Source: Harmothoe impar
Lineage: Eukaryota > Annelida > Polychaeta > Phyllodocida > Polynoidae
NCBI GenBank assembly: GCA_947462335.1
Contig: OX381708.1
Coordinates: forward strand, 5,890,001 to 5,954,000
Direction: 5' to 3'
Length of the DNA: 64,000 nt
Shown here: one piece after another, positions 53,692-64,000 of the stretch
How the letters are laid out: every line of letters starts with the position of its first letter
Position numbering within the stretch: position 1 is the first letter of the stretch
Translations under genes and position numbers: made by a program
The notes under the pieces: model-generated
The model's input: the letters and a program-made list of their open reading frames with translations, nothing else
Told to the model about the DNA's origin: nothing
Databases searched by the model: none

Positions 53692-55398
53692 ATGATACCA
53701 TCAGCCATGTTGCCTGATGTTGGCGTGACGAAAGGCGCCTATAACCTCTGGCAGGAGGACCTTCTACTAGACTACACCATAGAAGTGGAAGATAAACAGT
53801 TCAAGGTGCACAAAGTCATCATGGCCTCTGTCAGTGACTACTTCAAGGCCATGCTGACAGGAGGCATGGTGGAGAGTGGGGAAGATCGGGTGAGACTAGA
53901 AGGACAAAGTTCTCTTGCTGTAGCAAGCATTATCCAGTTCGTGTACACAGGAGAGCTCGGTGTCACAAAAGCTAGTCCCGAGGAGCTTCTGGCCTGTGCC
54001 GTGTACCTCCAGATCGCGTCAGCTATCGCCGTCTGTACAGACCTTCTCTGTGACAAAGGAGATGAAAAAAACTGTCTGGACATTCTCTCCATCTTCAAAT
54101 CCTATTCTCTCAAAGATGGCATCAGAACAATAACCAAAGACATCAGATGCAACAGAGAGGTCATCCTGAAATACCGCAAACCTAAGGATTTGCCTTACGA
54201 GGACTTTCTGAACTTTATGGATTCCTCGGGGAAGTCAGAGTGGGAACTGTTCCAGGGTGTCAAAGAGTGGATTGATGTTGATAATGAGAAGCGCAAACAA
54301 TACATGAACAACCTCCTGACTCGTGTACGGTTTGCACTTATGACTCCAGAACAACTTGATGCCATCAAAGGTATGGATCTCTACTCTAACTCTGAGGGTT
54401 CCTGGCAGGAGCTTGTCGTTAAAGCTGAGGAATACCACAGTCTGCCGACCCACAGAAAGGTGCTGGATGAGTCAGAGCAGAGCCGGGTGAGGAAAGAACC
54501 CTCCCTGGTGTGTCTAGCTAAAGACAAAGAGGCACGATTGACCCTCCATGCATCTAACCAAGACGAGTGGAAGGAATATGAAACTACTGAATTTATAGGA
54601 CCATTAGGTCGTATTTATGAGGTCAACAATTTTCTCATTGCTACTGGAAAGTGGAGGTTATTGGATCCCCGGACCATGAAGTGGTCTCCTATGGCCAGCA
54701 AGCCCAAACATGAGTACCGATCTGGTATAGCTATTGTCCATTGTAACAAGTATCTTTACGCTCTGGGAGGATATATGTTTGGAAGGAAAGATGGTCGTGC
54801 CACAATATTTTCAACTGATCGCATTGACAGATATGCTTTTGAAACCAACGAGTGGGTAGAGATTCCTACCAAACTACCGCGACCATCGACCCGTCTTGGA
54901 GCAGGTGTTATAAATGGTAGCATCTACGTCGTTTCTGGACGCACGATTGCTGAGCTGGATTGCTACAGTCCCTCCACTGACACCTGGTGTTCCAAAGCTC
55001 CCATGTTGAAATCTGAATACTACGACTGTAGAGATATCAAGGTGCTGGAGTTGTGGAACGAGGAGGTGTTGTTGGTGATGCGTCGGGGCCTCAACATACA
55101 GTACTACAGTCCTACCGCCAACCAGTGGTCCATCTTCAACCCTCTGTCCTATGTGGACACAGACCTGGTGTTCAATATCAAAGGCAGGGTTTGTGCAAGG
55201 GGCAACTGCCTCTACTTCTTCAACTTTCTGCAAGAGGTGGCAGACTGCAACGGGGAGTACATCGGGAGTGGGATGTATGACCAAGATATTGACGGCGCCT
55301 GCGCACAGTGGAAGTTTCAGGGGCAGAAAATCATCGAGACAAGGCTGGATGATTTCAATTCAAAATCTAATCACGTAGCCGCCTTGATCACAACCTGA
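53692..55398 (+). CDS. BTB-BACK-Kelch protein, 568 aa
   Basis: BTB at about residues 25-125 (DYTIEVEDKQFKVHKVIMAS, SDYFKAML, QFVYTGELGV), BACK at 130-240, linker THRKVLDESEQSRVR, Kelch from about 300 (FLIATGKWRLLDPRTMKW, YALGGYMF, YVVSGRTI, YYSPTANQW). The acceptor (tttccag ending 53,652) opens the exon, and the first in-frame ATG is 53,692 (MIPSAM). The next, at 53,707 (MLPDVG), lines up with the only ATG of the 58.1 kb sister and could be the true start. Belongs to the sub-group with the 33.9 and 58.1 kb genes. Cullin-3 adaptor role inferred. Confidence 0.93.
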   Translation: MIPSAMLPDVGVTKGAYNLWQEDLLLDYTIEVEDKQFKVHKVIMASVSDYFKAMLTGGMVESGEDRVRLEGQSSLAVASIIQFVYTGELGVTKASPEELLACAVYLQIASAIAVCTDLLCDKGDEKNCLDILSIFKSYSLKDGIRTITKDIRCNREVILKYRKPKDLPYEDFLNFMDSSGKSEWELFQGVKEWIDVDNEKRKQYMNNLLTRVRFALMTPEQLDAIKGMDLYSNSEGSWQELVVKAEEYHSLPTHRKVLDESEQSRVRKEPSLVCLAKDKEARLTLHASNQDEWKEYETTEFIGPLGRIYEVNNFLIATGKWRLLDPRTMKWSPMASKPKHEYRSGIAIVHCNKYLYALGGYMFGRKDGRATIFSTDRIDRYAFETNEWVEIPTKLPRPSTRLGAGVINGSIYVVSGRTIAELDCYSPSTDTWCSKAPMLKSEYYDCRDIKVLELWNEEVLLVMRRGLNIQYYSPTANQWSIFNPLSYVDTDLVFNIKGRVCARGNCLYFFNFLQEVADCNGEYIGSGMYDQDIDGACAQWKFQGQKIIETRLDDFNSKSNHVAALITT

Positions 55399-56827
55399 TT
55401 GAAAAGCAATGGGTGAAATGTCTTCACTTGCCATGCGGTGGTCCTATGAATCATTGACAGATCTAGAGCTAGGCACCAGATCATTGACAGTAGCAGCAAG
55501 CAGATTCCAATATGGCCCAGGATTCATTTGGCTTCCTAATCAGACTCCTAATTAAGGAACTTAGCACTCTATTCCAACGTTCAAGTCATAGTAGACAATA
55601 AAGTTTCATATGTACTTGATTAATATAAAACTGCTGAAAATATTACTCATTAGGCTACATCTGTAGCTAATTGTAGCAAAATGAATTAACACATAACCAT
55701 TTCAAGTATGAATGAAAAGGAAATTGAATCTTAAAGACACATCTCAAAGTGGGCTAGTGTTTTACCTACACTACTAAAGAGAGTTAACTCTTCATTAAAG
55801 TGAAATGTGCCTTCCAGTGGAAAAGGTAGATACAGTCCAGGAAGCAGAGAAGAGACATGTAGTAGTGCTGCACTGAAGATTGTTGTACAAGTTGTCTATA
55901 ACATAAATAGCGTTTTCAATTGTATCTACCTGTCTCCTCGTCATCCTTCGTTTATTGACTCGGGGTGTACCCCTGAGTCTAGTGAGGTGATCCTAAACCT
56001 TGGTTAAGACAATTTCAATCGTTCAACTTCACACAATCATATTTCATTAACTATCCATTTTAAAGTTAATATTTTTGCATCATTTTTTGCTTTCACATGT
56101 CATGTATCACATGATCTTCAATATACCCGCAAATTTGCATTTTTACTTTTTACACTTTCTTCAATCAACAAATCACATCTTCTGTTCTACCATTGAACTC
56201 TATACAAAGATGACGTGAACCATTCTAGACAACCCTGCTGATTACTATGTCTTCTTCCCTGGCAAGAGTGAGACCCTGAGCCAGGACAAAATATTAACTC
56301 TAAATAACCAAACTGAACCCTAGATAACCAAAGTGAACTGGAAGTGAACCACAGGAGGTCAGACCAGTGTGACACATTATTTCAGGGCAGAAGTCACAAA
56401 TACTGCATTGTTCCTGAAATGATTATCAACAAACCAAGTCAATTACTTAATCGCCCTGACCCTGAGTCATTTGTGATTTAGTCTGTATATTTACTTTTCA
56501 CTTCTGTAAATGTACATACATATTCCAGGGTAAACATTTTCTTGGAAAAGTGAAAAACAGCACTTTTGCGAGTATTGCAGATTGATGTTGTAGGACCGAA
56601 CGTCCAGTCACATATAGGGCTTTTCTGAACTAAAATAACTTAGCTGGGTTTCTAAAGCTGAAATATGTTTGGAAATAGACTACATAAAACTATGCGTCCA
56701 TCCTGATTTGGCCATAAATGATTTTAGATATAATGTACTTTAAAAGCACAATACTATCTTATACTTAGATTGCATAAATTGTCAGCTATATGGGTATCTG
56801 TTACTTCAAAAATGTAGCTGGTCCTGC
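55399..56827. other. 3' flank and spacer
   Basis: Contains the poly(A) signal below; otherwise no gene or clear repeat. Probably includes decayed parts of the unit whose tail is at 56,828. Confidence 0.4.
55597..55602 (+). terminator. Poly(A) signal of the 53.7 kb Kelch gene
   Basis: AATAAA about 200 nt past the stop codon. Confidence 0.5.
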
Positions 56828-57063
56828 AACATCATGTAGAGTTGGACCTTCAACCCTCGCTCCTACTCGGTCACCGACCTTGTCTACAATATGCATGCCC
56901 GTGTGCTTGCCAGAGGCACATGTATCTACGTCAGTTCTGTGTGAGAGGCTCCAGATACTTATGGAGATTACAGTACATGTACAACTGTACGGCTTGGACC
57001 AACCGGACTTCTCAGGGACAGAAAATCAAAGAGAAGATCCTTGATGATTTTCCACTTCCATAA
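56828..57063 (+). pseudogene. Kelch tail relic
   Basis: After allowing frame changes this matches the end of the 53.7 kb gene: NPRSYSVTDLVYNMHARVLARG against NPLSYVDTDLVFNIKGRVCARG, then GQKI.EKILDDF against GQKIIETRLDDF. No BTB or BACK sequence accompanies it. Remnant of a lost paralogue. Confidence 0.7.
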
Positions 57064-57790
57064 AACTCAGTAACATGGTTCCCACCAGCATTGATCACAC
57101 TTGTCTGATCAATGATCCCGCGCTTAATACAGGCTATGAAAGGTTAACCCTAAAGACCAGTTTCTGTGCTCACAAAATGTGAAAGTATCTGGAGGAAACA
57201 CAAATTAAATAGTAATGCATTTCACCCAACAGTGAAATATAACTTTCACAACAACTCTTGCCTAATTATAGCAACGCTTGATCATTTTAAATCTAATACC
57301 TTGTATTCCTACAAAGCTCTGCTGATATTTAACGGTAACAGTTGACCCTGGACCAGGTTGTTATTCAAGTGTGCAGAATGGTTTCAGATACAATTGTGAT
57401 TTGTTAAAAGGACTGCTGGAAGTACTATAAAAGGGTCCTTGCCTCCTGTGAAGCCTTAATTTCAGTTAAACCGCCTATTGGTACGAGGGTAAATGATAAA
57501 TACAAACATTTTTGTGTTAGTTAGGGTTTGAGTGAAACAAGCATATTTCTGAATAAATAAGAATAAACTTGTATCCTTGTATAACCTAAGACCGTTGTAG
57601 AAAAATGGACTTCAATAAGTCATACTCAATATTCATTTCAGTGTTTTCTAAATCATGTATATACTGAGGGAGGAGACTCGCCCAGCACACTTTAAAAGTT
57701 AAATGCAACAGAGTGCAAATTAATTAAATTAAAAAGCAGGTCCCTTTTAGGTAGCAATATTCTGTTATAAGTACTTTTGTTCTTGTTTTC

Positions 57791-57865
57791 AGAAGTTATC
57801 AAGGTCTAACAAGTAATATTGTAGAAGTTCTACCGGACATTGACATGATACTAATCGGACCGACC
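57791..57865 (+). pseudogene. BTB exon-start relic
   Basis: A tttcag acceptor followed by 'aagttatcaaggtctaacaa' and 'gtagaagttctaccggacat', then ATGATACTAATCGGACCGAC. This mirrors the exon starts of the 29.7 and 62.3 kb genes but stops resembling them after about 12 codons. Confidence 0.65.
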
Positions 57866-57867
57866 AC

Positions 57868-57985
57868 ATTTTTGTGGAGAAACGATACCTTTCATTCATA
57901 TTGTATTGTTCCATATGTCTAATTCAAAGAGGATCGATGTGTAGGATCTTTTTATTCCGGACGAAACATAAAGGAATACACCTTT
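57868..57985. repeat. Dispersed repeat R2, copy 2
   Basis: Matches about 7,290-7,450 in order and orientation. It lies between the BTB relic and the 58.1 kb gene. Confidence 0.45.
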
Positions 57986-58055
57986 TATAAACGCTCAGTT
58001 TTTTTCTTTCCAGGATTCTCAGACAGCCATTGTGTGCTGTCACACACCATCAGCC

Positions 58056-59768
58056 ATGTTGCCTGAAATCGGCCTCGCTAAGGGCGCCTGCACCCTCTGG
58101 GAGGAAGCATTGCTGTTTGACTACACAATAGAAGTGGAGGACCAACAGTTCAGGGTGCACAAAGTCATCATGGCCTCTGTCAGTGACTACTTCAAGGCCA
58201 TGCTGACAAGAGGTATGCTGGAGAGTCGGGAAGACAGAGTGAGACTGGAAGGACTAAGTTCTCTTGCAGTATGTAATATTATTGAGTTTGTCTACACAGG
58301 AGAGTTTGGCAGCACTAAGGCCAGTGCAGAAGAGCGCCTGGCATGTGCTGTGTATCTCCAGATCCCTGCTGCTGTTAAACTATGTACTGCGTCTCTGTGT
58401 GAGGAAGTCAACACAGAAAACTGCTTCCATATCCTGTCCCTCTTCAAGTCGTTTGCGATTGAACATGGTATTGAGTACACTGTCAAGTTCATGAAGCAAA
58501 ACTTGGAAGACATCTTGGACAATTGTAAGTCTGAGGAGATGACACACGACGAGTTCCTTAGCCTGATGGACTGTTGGAGAATGTCAGAATGGCAGCTTTT
58601 TGTTAGAGCTATGGAATGGTTAAAGAAAGACCCTGAGAACAGAAAGGATTTGAATGAAATTATGAGTCGTATACGGTTTTGCCTCATGACACAATCTGAA
58701 CTTGCATTGATTGCATCCGTGACGGGCATTGGCATTATCTGTGACAGTGCATGGCACGATTTGGTTGAAAAAGCGTTAACGTACCACAAACTCCCCACAC
58801 ACCAGAGGGTACTAGAGGAGTGTGAACAGTCCAAAGTCCGCACTGAGCCAACACTAGTACGTTTTGGCGGGCCCCTACATCTGGGTAAGCTTTTCACCAC
58901 GCATGAAAACCTATGGTCATGGTGCGATGTTGGGAACCCACTACGTTTTGCTGATGATCAAAGCCAATGGTTGAGCTACTCTTATGTAGAAATTAATAAT
59001 TTCCACATTGTATCTATCAACAGTGGAAAGCATGATTCAAAATGCTCAATATTTGATCCTCGTACCTTGACCTGGTCTGACATGGCCTCCATGGGAATCC
59101 CCAGGGAAGGTTGCGCCTTAGTCTACCATGACAAGCACCTGTATGCCCTCGGTGGATGGGACAGACGTATAGAGGCTCTCGGTGAAGCCACTGATGTGAT
59201 AGAGAAGTATGACTTCCGTACAAACACTTGGAGTGTCCTTAACAGCAGGATGCCATTTCAACTGAGTAATTTTAGTTCCTTCTCCATTGGTGGTCACATA
59301 TGGATAAGTGCACAGAAATATGCCCTGCATAGTTTTGATCCACAGTCTGGTAAATGGTCAGAGCAGGCGGCACCTGTGGAAAGGACTGGGAACTGCAAGC
59401 TGGTAGTTGTGGAGGTAAACAGAGAACAGGTGATAGCTCACGTTGATGCAGAACTCACGTTGCACTACTACAAGCCATCTGTCAACCAGTGGTTAGTGTA
59501 TGAGAGAAATGTGCCCAGCAGAGCCAAATTGGGTTGTTCTAATTATGGGACCTTGACTGCAATAGGAAATAGTCTGTACTTAATGGACTATGCTCTTGCC
59601 CAAGCTGGAGAAGCAGATGAAGAAGATGAACAATCAGAACCAGTTCTCTGTGAGAAATGGACATTTGATGAGAAGGGTTTAACAATTGCCACAATCACAG
59701 ATCAACCTCATCCTGAATTGTCTCTGCATGACCTAACTGGCTTGACCAACTTACTTGCCATACCTTGA
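58056..59768 (+). CDS. BTB-BACK-Kelch protein, 570 aa
   Basis: BTB at about residues 20-120 (DYTIEVEDQQFRVHKVIMAS, SDYFKAML, EFVYTGEFGS), BACK at 125-235, linker THQRVLEECEQSKVR, Kelch from about 300 (FHIVSINSGKHDSKCSIFD, YALGGWDR, YYKPSVNQW), ending in LLAIP. The ATG (MLPEIG) is the first after the acceptor (tttccag, 58,014). It is a sister of the 53.7 kb gene in tandem; a relic of a third such unit's tail lies between them (56.8 kb) and another follows (60.2 kb). The Kelch glycine pairs are weaker in the last blades than in other copies. Confidence 0.93.
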   Translation: MLPEIGLAKGACTLWEEALLFDYTIEVEDQQFRVHKVIMASVSDYFKAMLTRGMLESREDRVRLEGLSSLAVCNIIEFVYTGEFGSTKASAEERLACAVYLQIPAAVKLCTASLCEEVNTENCFHILSLFKSFAIEHGIEYTVKFMKQNLEDILDNCKSEEMTHDEFLSLMDCWRMSEWQLFVRAMEWLKKDPENRKDLNEIMSRIRFCLMTQSELALIASVTGIGIICDSAWHDLVEKALTYHKLPTHQRVLEECEQSKVRTEPTLVRFGGPLHLGKLFTTHENLWSWCDVGNPLRFADDQSQWLSYSYVEINNFHIVSINSGKHDSKCSIFDPRTLTWSDMASMGIPREGCALVYHDKHLYALGGWDRRIEALGEATDVIEKYDFRTNTWSVLNSRMPFQLSNFSSFSIGGHIWISAQKYALHSFDPQSGKWSEQAAPVERTGNCKLVVVEVNREQVIAHVDAELTLHYYKPSVNQWLVYERNVPSRAKLGCSNYGTLTAIGNSLYLMDYALAQAGEADEEDEQSEPVLCEKWTFDEKGLTIATITDQPHPELSLHDLTGLTNLLAIP

Positions 59769-59888
59769 GGTAAAGCGTATTAAGTAGCCATACTGAGCAG
59801 CTACTGCGACAGAATTAATGCACAATACCCATGTCATTAGGATTGATGTGGTCTGAAAATCATATGAGATTTAATGCAATAACTAAGG

Positions 59889-59894
59889 AATAAA
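59889..59894 (+). terminator. Poly(A) signal of the 58.1 kb Kelch gene
   Basis: AATAAA about 120 nt past the stop. Confidence 0.5.
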
Positions 59895-60237
59895 GCCTCA
59901 CTAAAAGAGCTTAAAAAGGCACCTTGAACCACACATATTGAATGATCCAAACAAAATCACCAATATAGATCAATAATTGAAATTTCAGTTGGAATTAGTT
60001 GCTATTGTTACTTTTGCATAGGATTGAATGTAAAAATTGTACATTTAATACACGAAAGTCACTCAATTATAGTTTCTATAGAAGTGACTGAGTTTGTACC
60101 GTACAGATTTCTCTTGGGGTCAATATGAACCAGTTCAAGAGTATTCCTTTTATTTCTTTAAGTCTGAATTCATCTTTGATTACATTTTTCTATTATGAAA
60201 TGCACTGTTATGCCTCTAAAAAATGGATGAATAATAG

Positions 60238-60560
60238 GTCATAGCTTTCATTGATGCACATCTGGACTTACACTACTACAAACCCTCAGTTGACCAGTGG
60301 TTGGTGTATGACCGCTGTGTGCCTAGCAACCTCAAGGAAGAGATCTCTAAATATGGCAACCTCATTGCAACAGGGAACACCATTTACTTTGTTGACCATG
60401 ATTGTAATGAGGATGGAAAACAGCAGCTGATGTTGAGGAGCTTCCATGTGTCTCTGAGAAGTGGACATTTGGGGAGAATGGGCTCACAATTGACAGCAAA
60501 ATCCTCAAAATAACAGACAACGCAAATTCTGGTTGGACCTTTAACGATTTTACCAACATC
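60238..60560 (+). pseudogene. Kelch tail relic
   Basis: VIAFIDAHLDLHYYKPSVDQW and LIATGNTIYFVDHD match the last blades of the 58.1 kb gene (VIAHVDAELTLHYYKPSVNQW, LTAIGNSLYLMDYA). The frame then shifts, and EKWTFGENGLTIDSK is readable in another frame. Only the C-terminal end is present. Confidence 0.78.
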
Positions 60561-60599
60561 GATGCCTCACTCTCTATACTACCTCCCTCAGTGATGAGG

Positions 60600-62085
60600 G
60601 TATCGGCAGCGCTACCTTAAGCTTCCATAAGCATCGAGTGAGAGCAGTGCATAATTCAAGCAAGAATTATCCCAGAACTATGGGCAGAAGTGAACAGCGA
60701 GAAGTGAACATTTGAGAATACAGCAACTTGGATCCACACTAGAACATGTTGTTTGATGTACAGCCTTTACCCATAGACTTGATCTGCAACTGTACAGCAA
60801 CTTAAATAACATATAAAGGACATGTTGTTTTATGTTGATCTGTATTTTGGTGATATACATTGCTACTCCATTCTATAGCATAACATTTGTATTTCATCAT
60901 GATCTCTGAAATGGTCAGTATTTCAAAAGAACTTATGTAGTACATATGAAAGGGAATAATGCAACTTCTTCAACCTGTAAATTGTGCAAACTATGAAATG
61001 AAACTGGTTCTCCAAACTAGGAAAGGAAACTTGGAAATTTTATATTCCCCTGATGTTTCTCTGTAAACGCTCTTGATGCAAAATATATGCAATGCCCCAA
61101 TATTTGTACACCCCCAGAAATTCCTTACCAAACTCTCCGAGCCATATAGATTTAATTTATAAACATGTGATGGGGTTCTGTTTGCATTGATCAATGCTAA
61201 GACCAGTGGTCAAAGTGGGAATGCCTGTGAGACATCGACAGTGAAATTACCTGCGGATACCTTAACAAGCTATAAAAAAAAATACACCTTTAACAATATA
61301 CATTCAGCAGTATAGATTCAGTTGATATTTAGTATGAACTTGTACCCTTAAAGTTCCAATTGTGCCCAAACGAACAATCTGCCACAGTGTTAGCTAGCGA
61401 GCCAGCCCAGTATTGCAATACTGGGCTGGTGAGAGATCCCCATGTTTTGAGTGTGGGTGAACTACAGGACCTCATTACAGACAAACTAAAGGGTTTACAG
61501 GGCAAAAGAAGGTTTCATACTTGTTTCATAATTGTGCCTGTTTGTTGATGATATGTTAGTACACCAGTGGTTTATAAGACAAACCTTCTATTCACACTAG
61601 GCCTGGCACATAGCAGGACCCCCAGTGATAAGAGCAGGGTCTATCATCGGCTGTACATTCGTACAGTCGATTCCAAATTGACTACCACAGTGTAAGTAAT
61701 GTTCATCTTTCATTTATCCCTTCTGATATAAGTTATATAAAGCATATATTCAAATCATTGTATAACCTGTAAGCTGTTTGTTGGACTAAATACATGTTCA
61801 GCAATAAATGTCATTACATCAATGCGTTTTACTTGGACTTCAATGAAGATTTAAGATTGAGACAATGGAGCTTTAAAAAAAAAACGGCATTATGAATTTA
61901 GCCTCATTCTGTAGACCCTTGATGTAGGTTTAATGCTTAGTACAGTAACTTCTTTGTGTATTGATAAAGCATTTCTTACAGTCGGGGTGCTTTAGTTCAG
62001 TAAGCTGGGTAGGTCTTCATCCGGTACAAAAGTGGCACATCTTAAAAGCCTAAAAGCATTGCCAGGACCTATATAATCAATCATA
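60600..62085. other. Spacer, nothing recognised
   Basis: No supported gene; it presumably contains the first exon and promoter of the 62.3 kb gene. Short open frames here have no recognisable content. Confidence 0.4.
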
Positions 62086-62089
62086 CATG

Positions 62090-62262
62090 TCAGATGTATG
62101 AACAAACTGATTTTGAAATGTCCAATTTTATTTGTTATAAAAGTGACAAAAAGGGTCTGGCCAGACAGAAATTTGTCATTACTGTCCAACCAGAATTTTG
62201 GACAACAAGGAGGTTTCTATTTCAGTCATTATAGCATAGAAGAGTTTATTCTGAGATGTTTT
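62090..62262 (+). repeat. Upstream segment shared with the 29.7 kb gene
   Basis: Matches the reverse complement of 31,740-31,890 (see there). It lies just before the acceptor of the coding exon. Confidence 0.7.
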
Positions 62263-62333
62263 AAGTACCTCTATCTTTGTTTTCAGAAGTTAAGGTCCAA
62301 GTGATATATGTAGAAGTTACACCAGACGTCAAC

Positions 62334-64000
62334 ATGATACAGATAGGACTGACGGCGGGGGCGAGGGCTCTGTGGGAGCAGGACCAGCTGTTGGACTACA
62401 CACTACAAGTAGAAGGACGGGAGTTCAGGGTGCACAAAGTCATCCTTGCCTCTGTCAGCGACTACTTCCACACCATGCTGAACGGGTCCCTACTGGAGAG
62501 TACAACCGACAGGGTAGAACTGAGGGAGCTGAGCGCTGACAAAGTGTCGAGGCTCATTGAGTTTATATACACCAGAGATGAGGCCCTTCTCAGTGCTAAC
62601 CTGAAGGACATGCTGGAGTGTGCCGTCTACTTCCAAATGCCGGTGGTTATAGAGTTGTGTACAAAGAAACTCATGGACAGCCTCAGCATAGAGAACTGCC
62701 TCGACGTGCTCGCTGTCTTCCTGACTTACTCCCTTAGTGCGGTTGTTGAAAAGGTCAGAAAGTTCATTAAGGGAAATCTGAATAAAGTGATAAAGCACTA
62801 CACACCAGAGGAGATGGCAATGGAAGGGGTTCAGGTCATCGTTGACTTCTGGATAAAGTCGGAGTGGGAGGTGTTCATGTTTGTAAAGACGTGGATGCGT
62901 GTGGACATTGACAACAGAAAGCACTACCTAAACGGCCTGAACATGATACAGATAGGACTGACGGCGGGGGCGAGGGCTCTGTGGGAGCAGGACCGGCTGC
63001 TGGACTACACACTACAAGTAGAAGGACGGGAGTTCAAGGTGCACAAAGTCATCCTGGCCTCTGTCAGTGACTACTTCCACGCCATGCTGAACGGGGCTCT
63101 ACTGGAGAGTACAACCGACAGGGTAGAACTGAAGGAGCTGAGCGCTGACAAAGTGTCGAGGCTCATTGAGTTTATATACACCAGAGATGAGGCCCTTCTC
63201 AGTGCTAACCTGAAGGAGATGCTTGAGTGTGCGTCTATTTTCAAATGCCGGTGGTTATAGAGCTGTGTGTCAAGAAACTCACAGACAGCCTCAGCCTAGA
63301 GAACTGCCTCAACGTACTCTCTACCTTCCTGACTTACTCCCTCAGTGTGGCTATTGAAAAGGTCAGAAAGTTCATCAAGGGAAATCTGAGTAAAGTGATG
63401 AAGCACTACACACCTGAGGAGATGCCAGTGGAAGGGGTTCAGGTCATCATTGACTTCTGGATGAAGTCAGAGTGGCAGGCATTCAAGTTTGTAAAGACGT
63501 GGATCGGTGTGGACATTGACAACAGAAAGCAGTACCTAAATGACCTGATGCATACAGTACGCTTCTGTCTAATGATGCCTTCAGGACTGAGAGATGTCAC
63601 TAAGACTGATCTCTACATGAGTTCTGATGGTGCATGGAAAGATCTCGTCCTGAAGGCTTTGTCCTATCACCAGTTACCGATTCATCTGAAAGTGTTGGAT
63701 GATTCCGATCAAAGCAGAGTCAGAGCTAACAAATCCCCTGTTGTTATAAACCTTGGTAATGACAGGGTCAGTCCTAAGGCCGGTTCATCAAGTGACACTG
63801 ACTCCGACTCTGAGGAGCGATCTTCTCTGGCACAGTTCCGGAAGAAAACCAGATTTTCCTCAAATTGGGTACGACATGAGCCTTTTGAGATCCCCCAAGG
63901 TAACACAAAAATACCTTTTGTCACAGAAGTCAACAACTTCTTGATCACCTGCAGTGAGTTTGGTGAAGATCAGGAGTGGCAGATCTTTGACCCAAGGACC
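62334..64000 (+). pseudogene. BTB-BACK-Kelch gene with tandemly duplicated BTB and a frameshift, runs off the window
   Basis: The first unit (62,334-62,937) is BTB plus the first part of BACK, ending NRKHYLNGL. It is fused in frame to a second start (MIQIGLTAG at 62,941), giving a second BTB about 95% identical in DNA. Within it, at about 63,228, one base is missing compared with unit 1 (tgtgcgtct for tgtgccgtct), so the frame ends at 63,260. The shifted frame continues cleanly with VVIELCVKKLTDS, the rest of BACK, linker IHLKVLDDSDQSRVR, an acidic stretch (SDTDSDSEE) and the first Kelch blade (FLITCSEFGEDQEWQIFD) to the window edge. Sister of the 29.7 kb gene. It looks like an unequal-crossing-over product; sequencing or assembly error is possible. 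Confidence 0.75.

Overview
The window reads as nuclear DNA of an invertebrate animal. Genes are sparse, introns obey GT-AG, polyadenylation signals are of the AATAAA type, MITEs and LTR/LINE retrotransposons are abundant, and the host proteins are BTB-BACK-Kelch and BTBD types. I cannot fix the phylum. A tandemly expanded Kelch family in AT-rich, MITE-laden DNA would suit amphioxus, another invertebrate deuterostome or a lophotrochozoan. There are no signs of bacterial gene organisation.

The backbone is a multigene cluster of BTB-BACK-Kelch proteins, the family that supplies substrate adaptors for Cullin-3 ubiquitin ligases. Seven copies look intact, at about 4.1-5.9 kb (+), 21.3-23.6 kb (-), 27.0-28.8 kb (-), 29.7-31.5 kb (-), 33.9-35.7 kb (-), 53.7-55.4 kb (+) and 58.1-59.8 kb (+). 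An eighth starts at 62.3 kb (+), carries a duplicated BTB domain and a frameshift, and runs off the window. Broken relatives lie at 15.9-16.4, 36.4-38.0, 56.8-57.1, 57.8 and 60.2-60.6 kb. Each main copy has one uninterrupted coding exon preceded by a splice acceptor, so its transcript starts in an upstream non-coding exon that I cannot place. Paralogues fall into sub-groups that share flanking DNA as well as protein. The 15.9, 21.3 and 27.0 kb units share 3'-UTR and poly(A) regions. The 29.7 and 62.3 kb units share upstream DNA in inverted orientation. The array therefore looks like a birth-and-death cluster. One unrelated gene, a two-exon BTB-BACK protein with a PHR-like tail (BTBD1/2/3/6 type), lies at 9.7-11.5 kb (+).

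The rest is mostly mobile DNA. A recently inserted, internally deleted Ty3/Gypsy element (16.80-19.52 kb) has 139-bp LTRs and a perfect 5-bp target duplication. A 5'-truncated LINE lies at 40.8-42.3 kb. There are several MITE families: TA-flanked pogo/mariner-like ones, TAA-flanked G-rich Harbinger-like ones, long foldback elements, and a 1.7-kb terminal-inverted-repeat element packed with a 14-bp palindromic motif and holding a nested 0.8-kb element. Minisatellites lie at 20.8-21.3, 50.9-51.2 and 51.8-52.6 kb.

The most unusual object is a 710-bp miniature LTR retrotransposon (TRIM) at 38,555-39,264. Each 236-bp LTR contains a complete 73-nt tRNA-like sequence with A and B boxes, and the primer-binding site matches the 3' end of that same tRNA-like sequence. 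A solo LTR of related design, with a different tRNA-like insert, sits at 13,136-13,334. This resembles the plant Cassandra arrangement (5S RNA inside an LTR), but with tRNA, and it suggests an element that may carry both its own Pol III promoter and a primer mimic.
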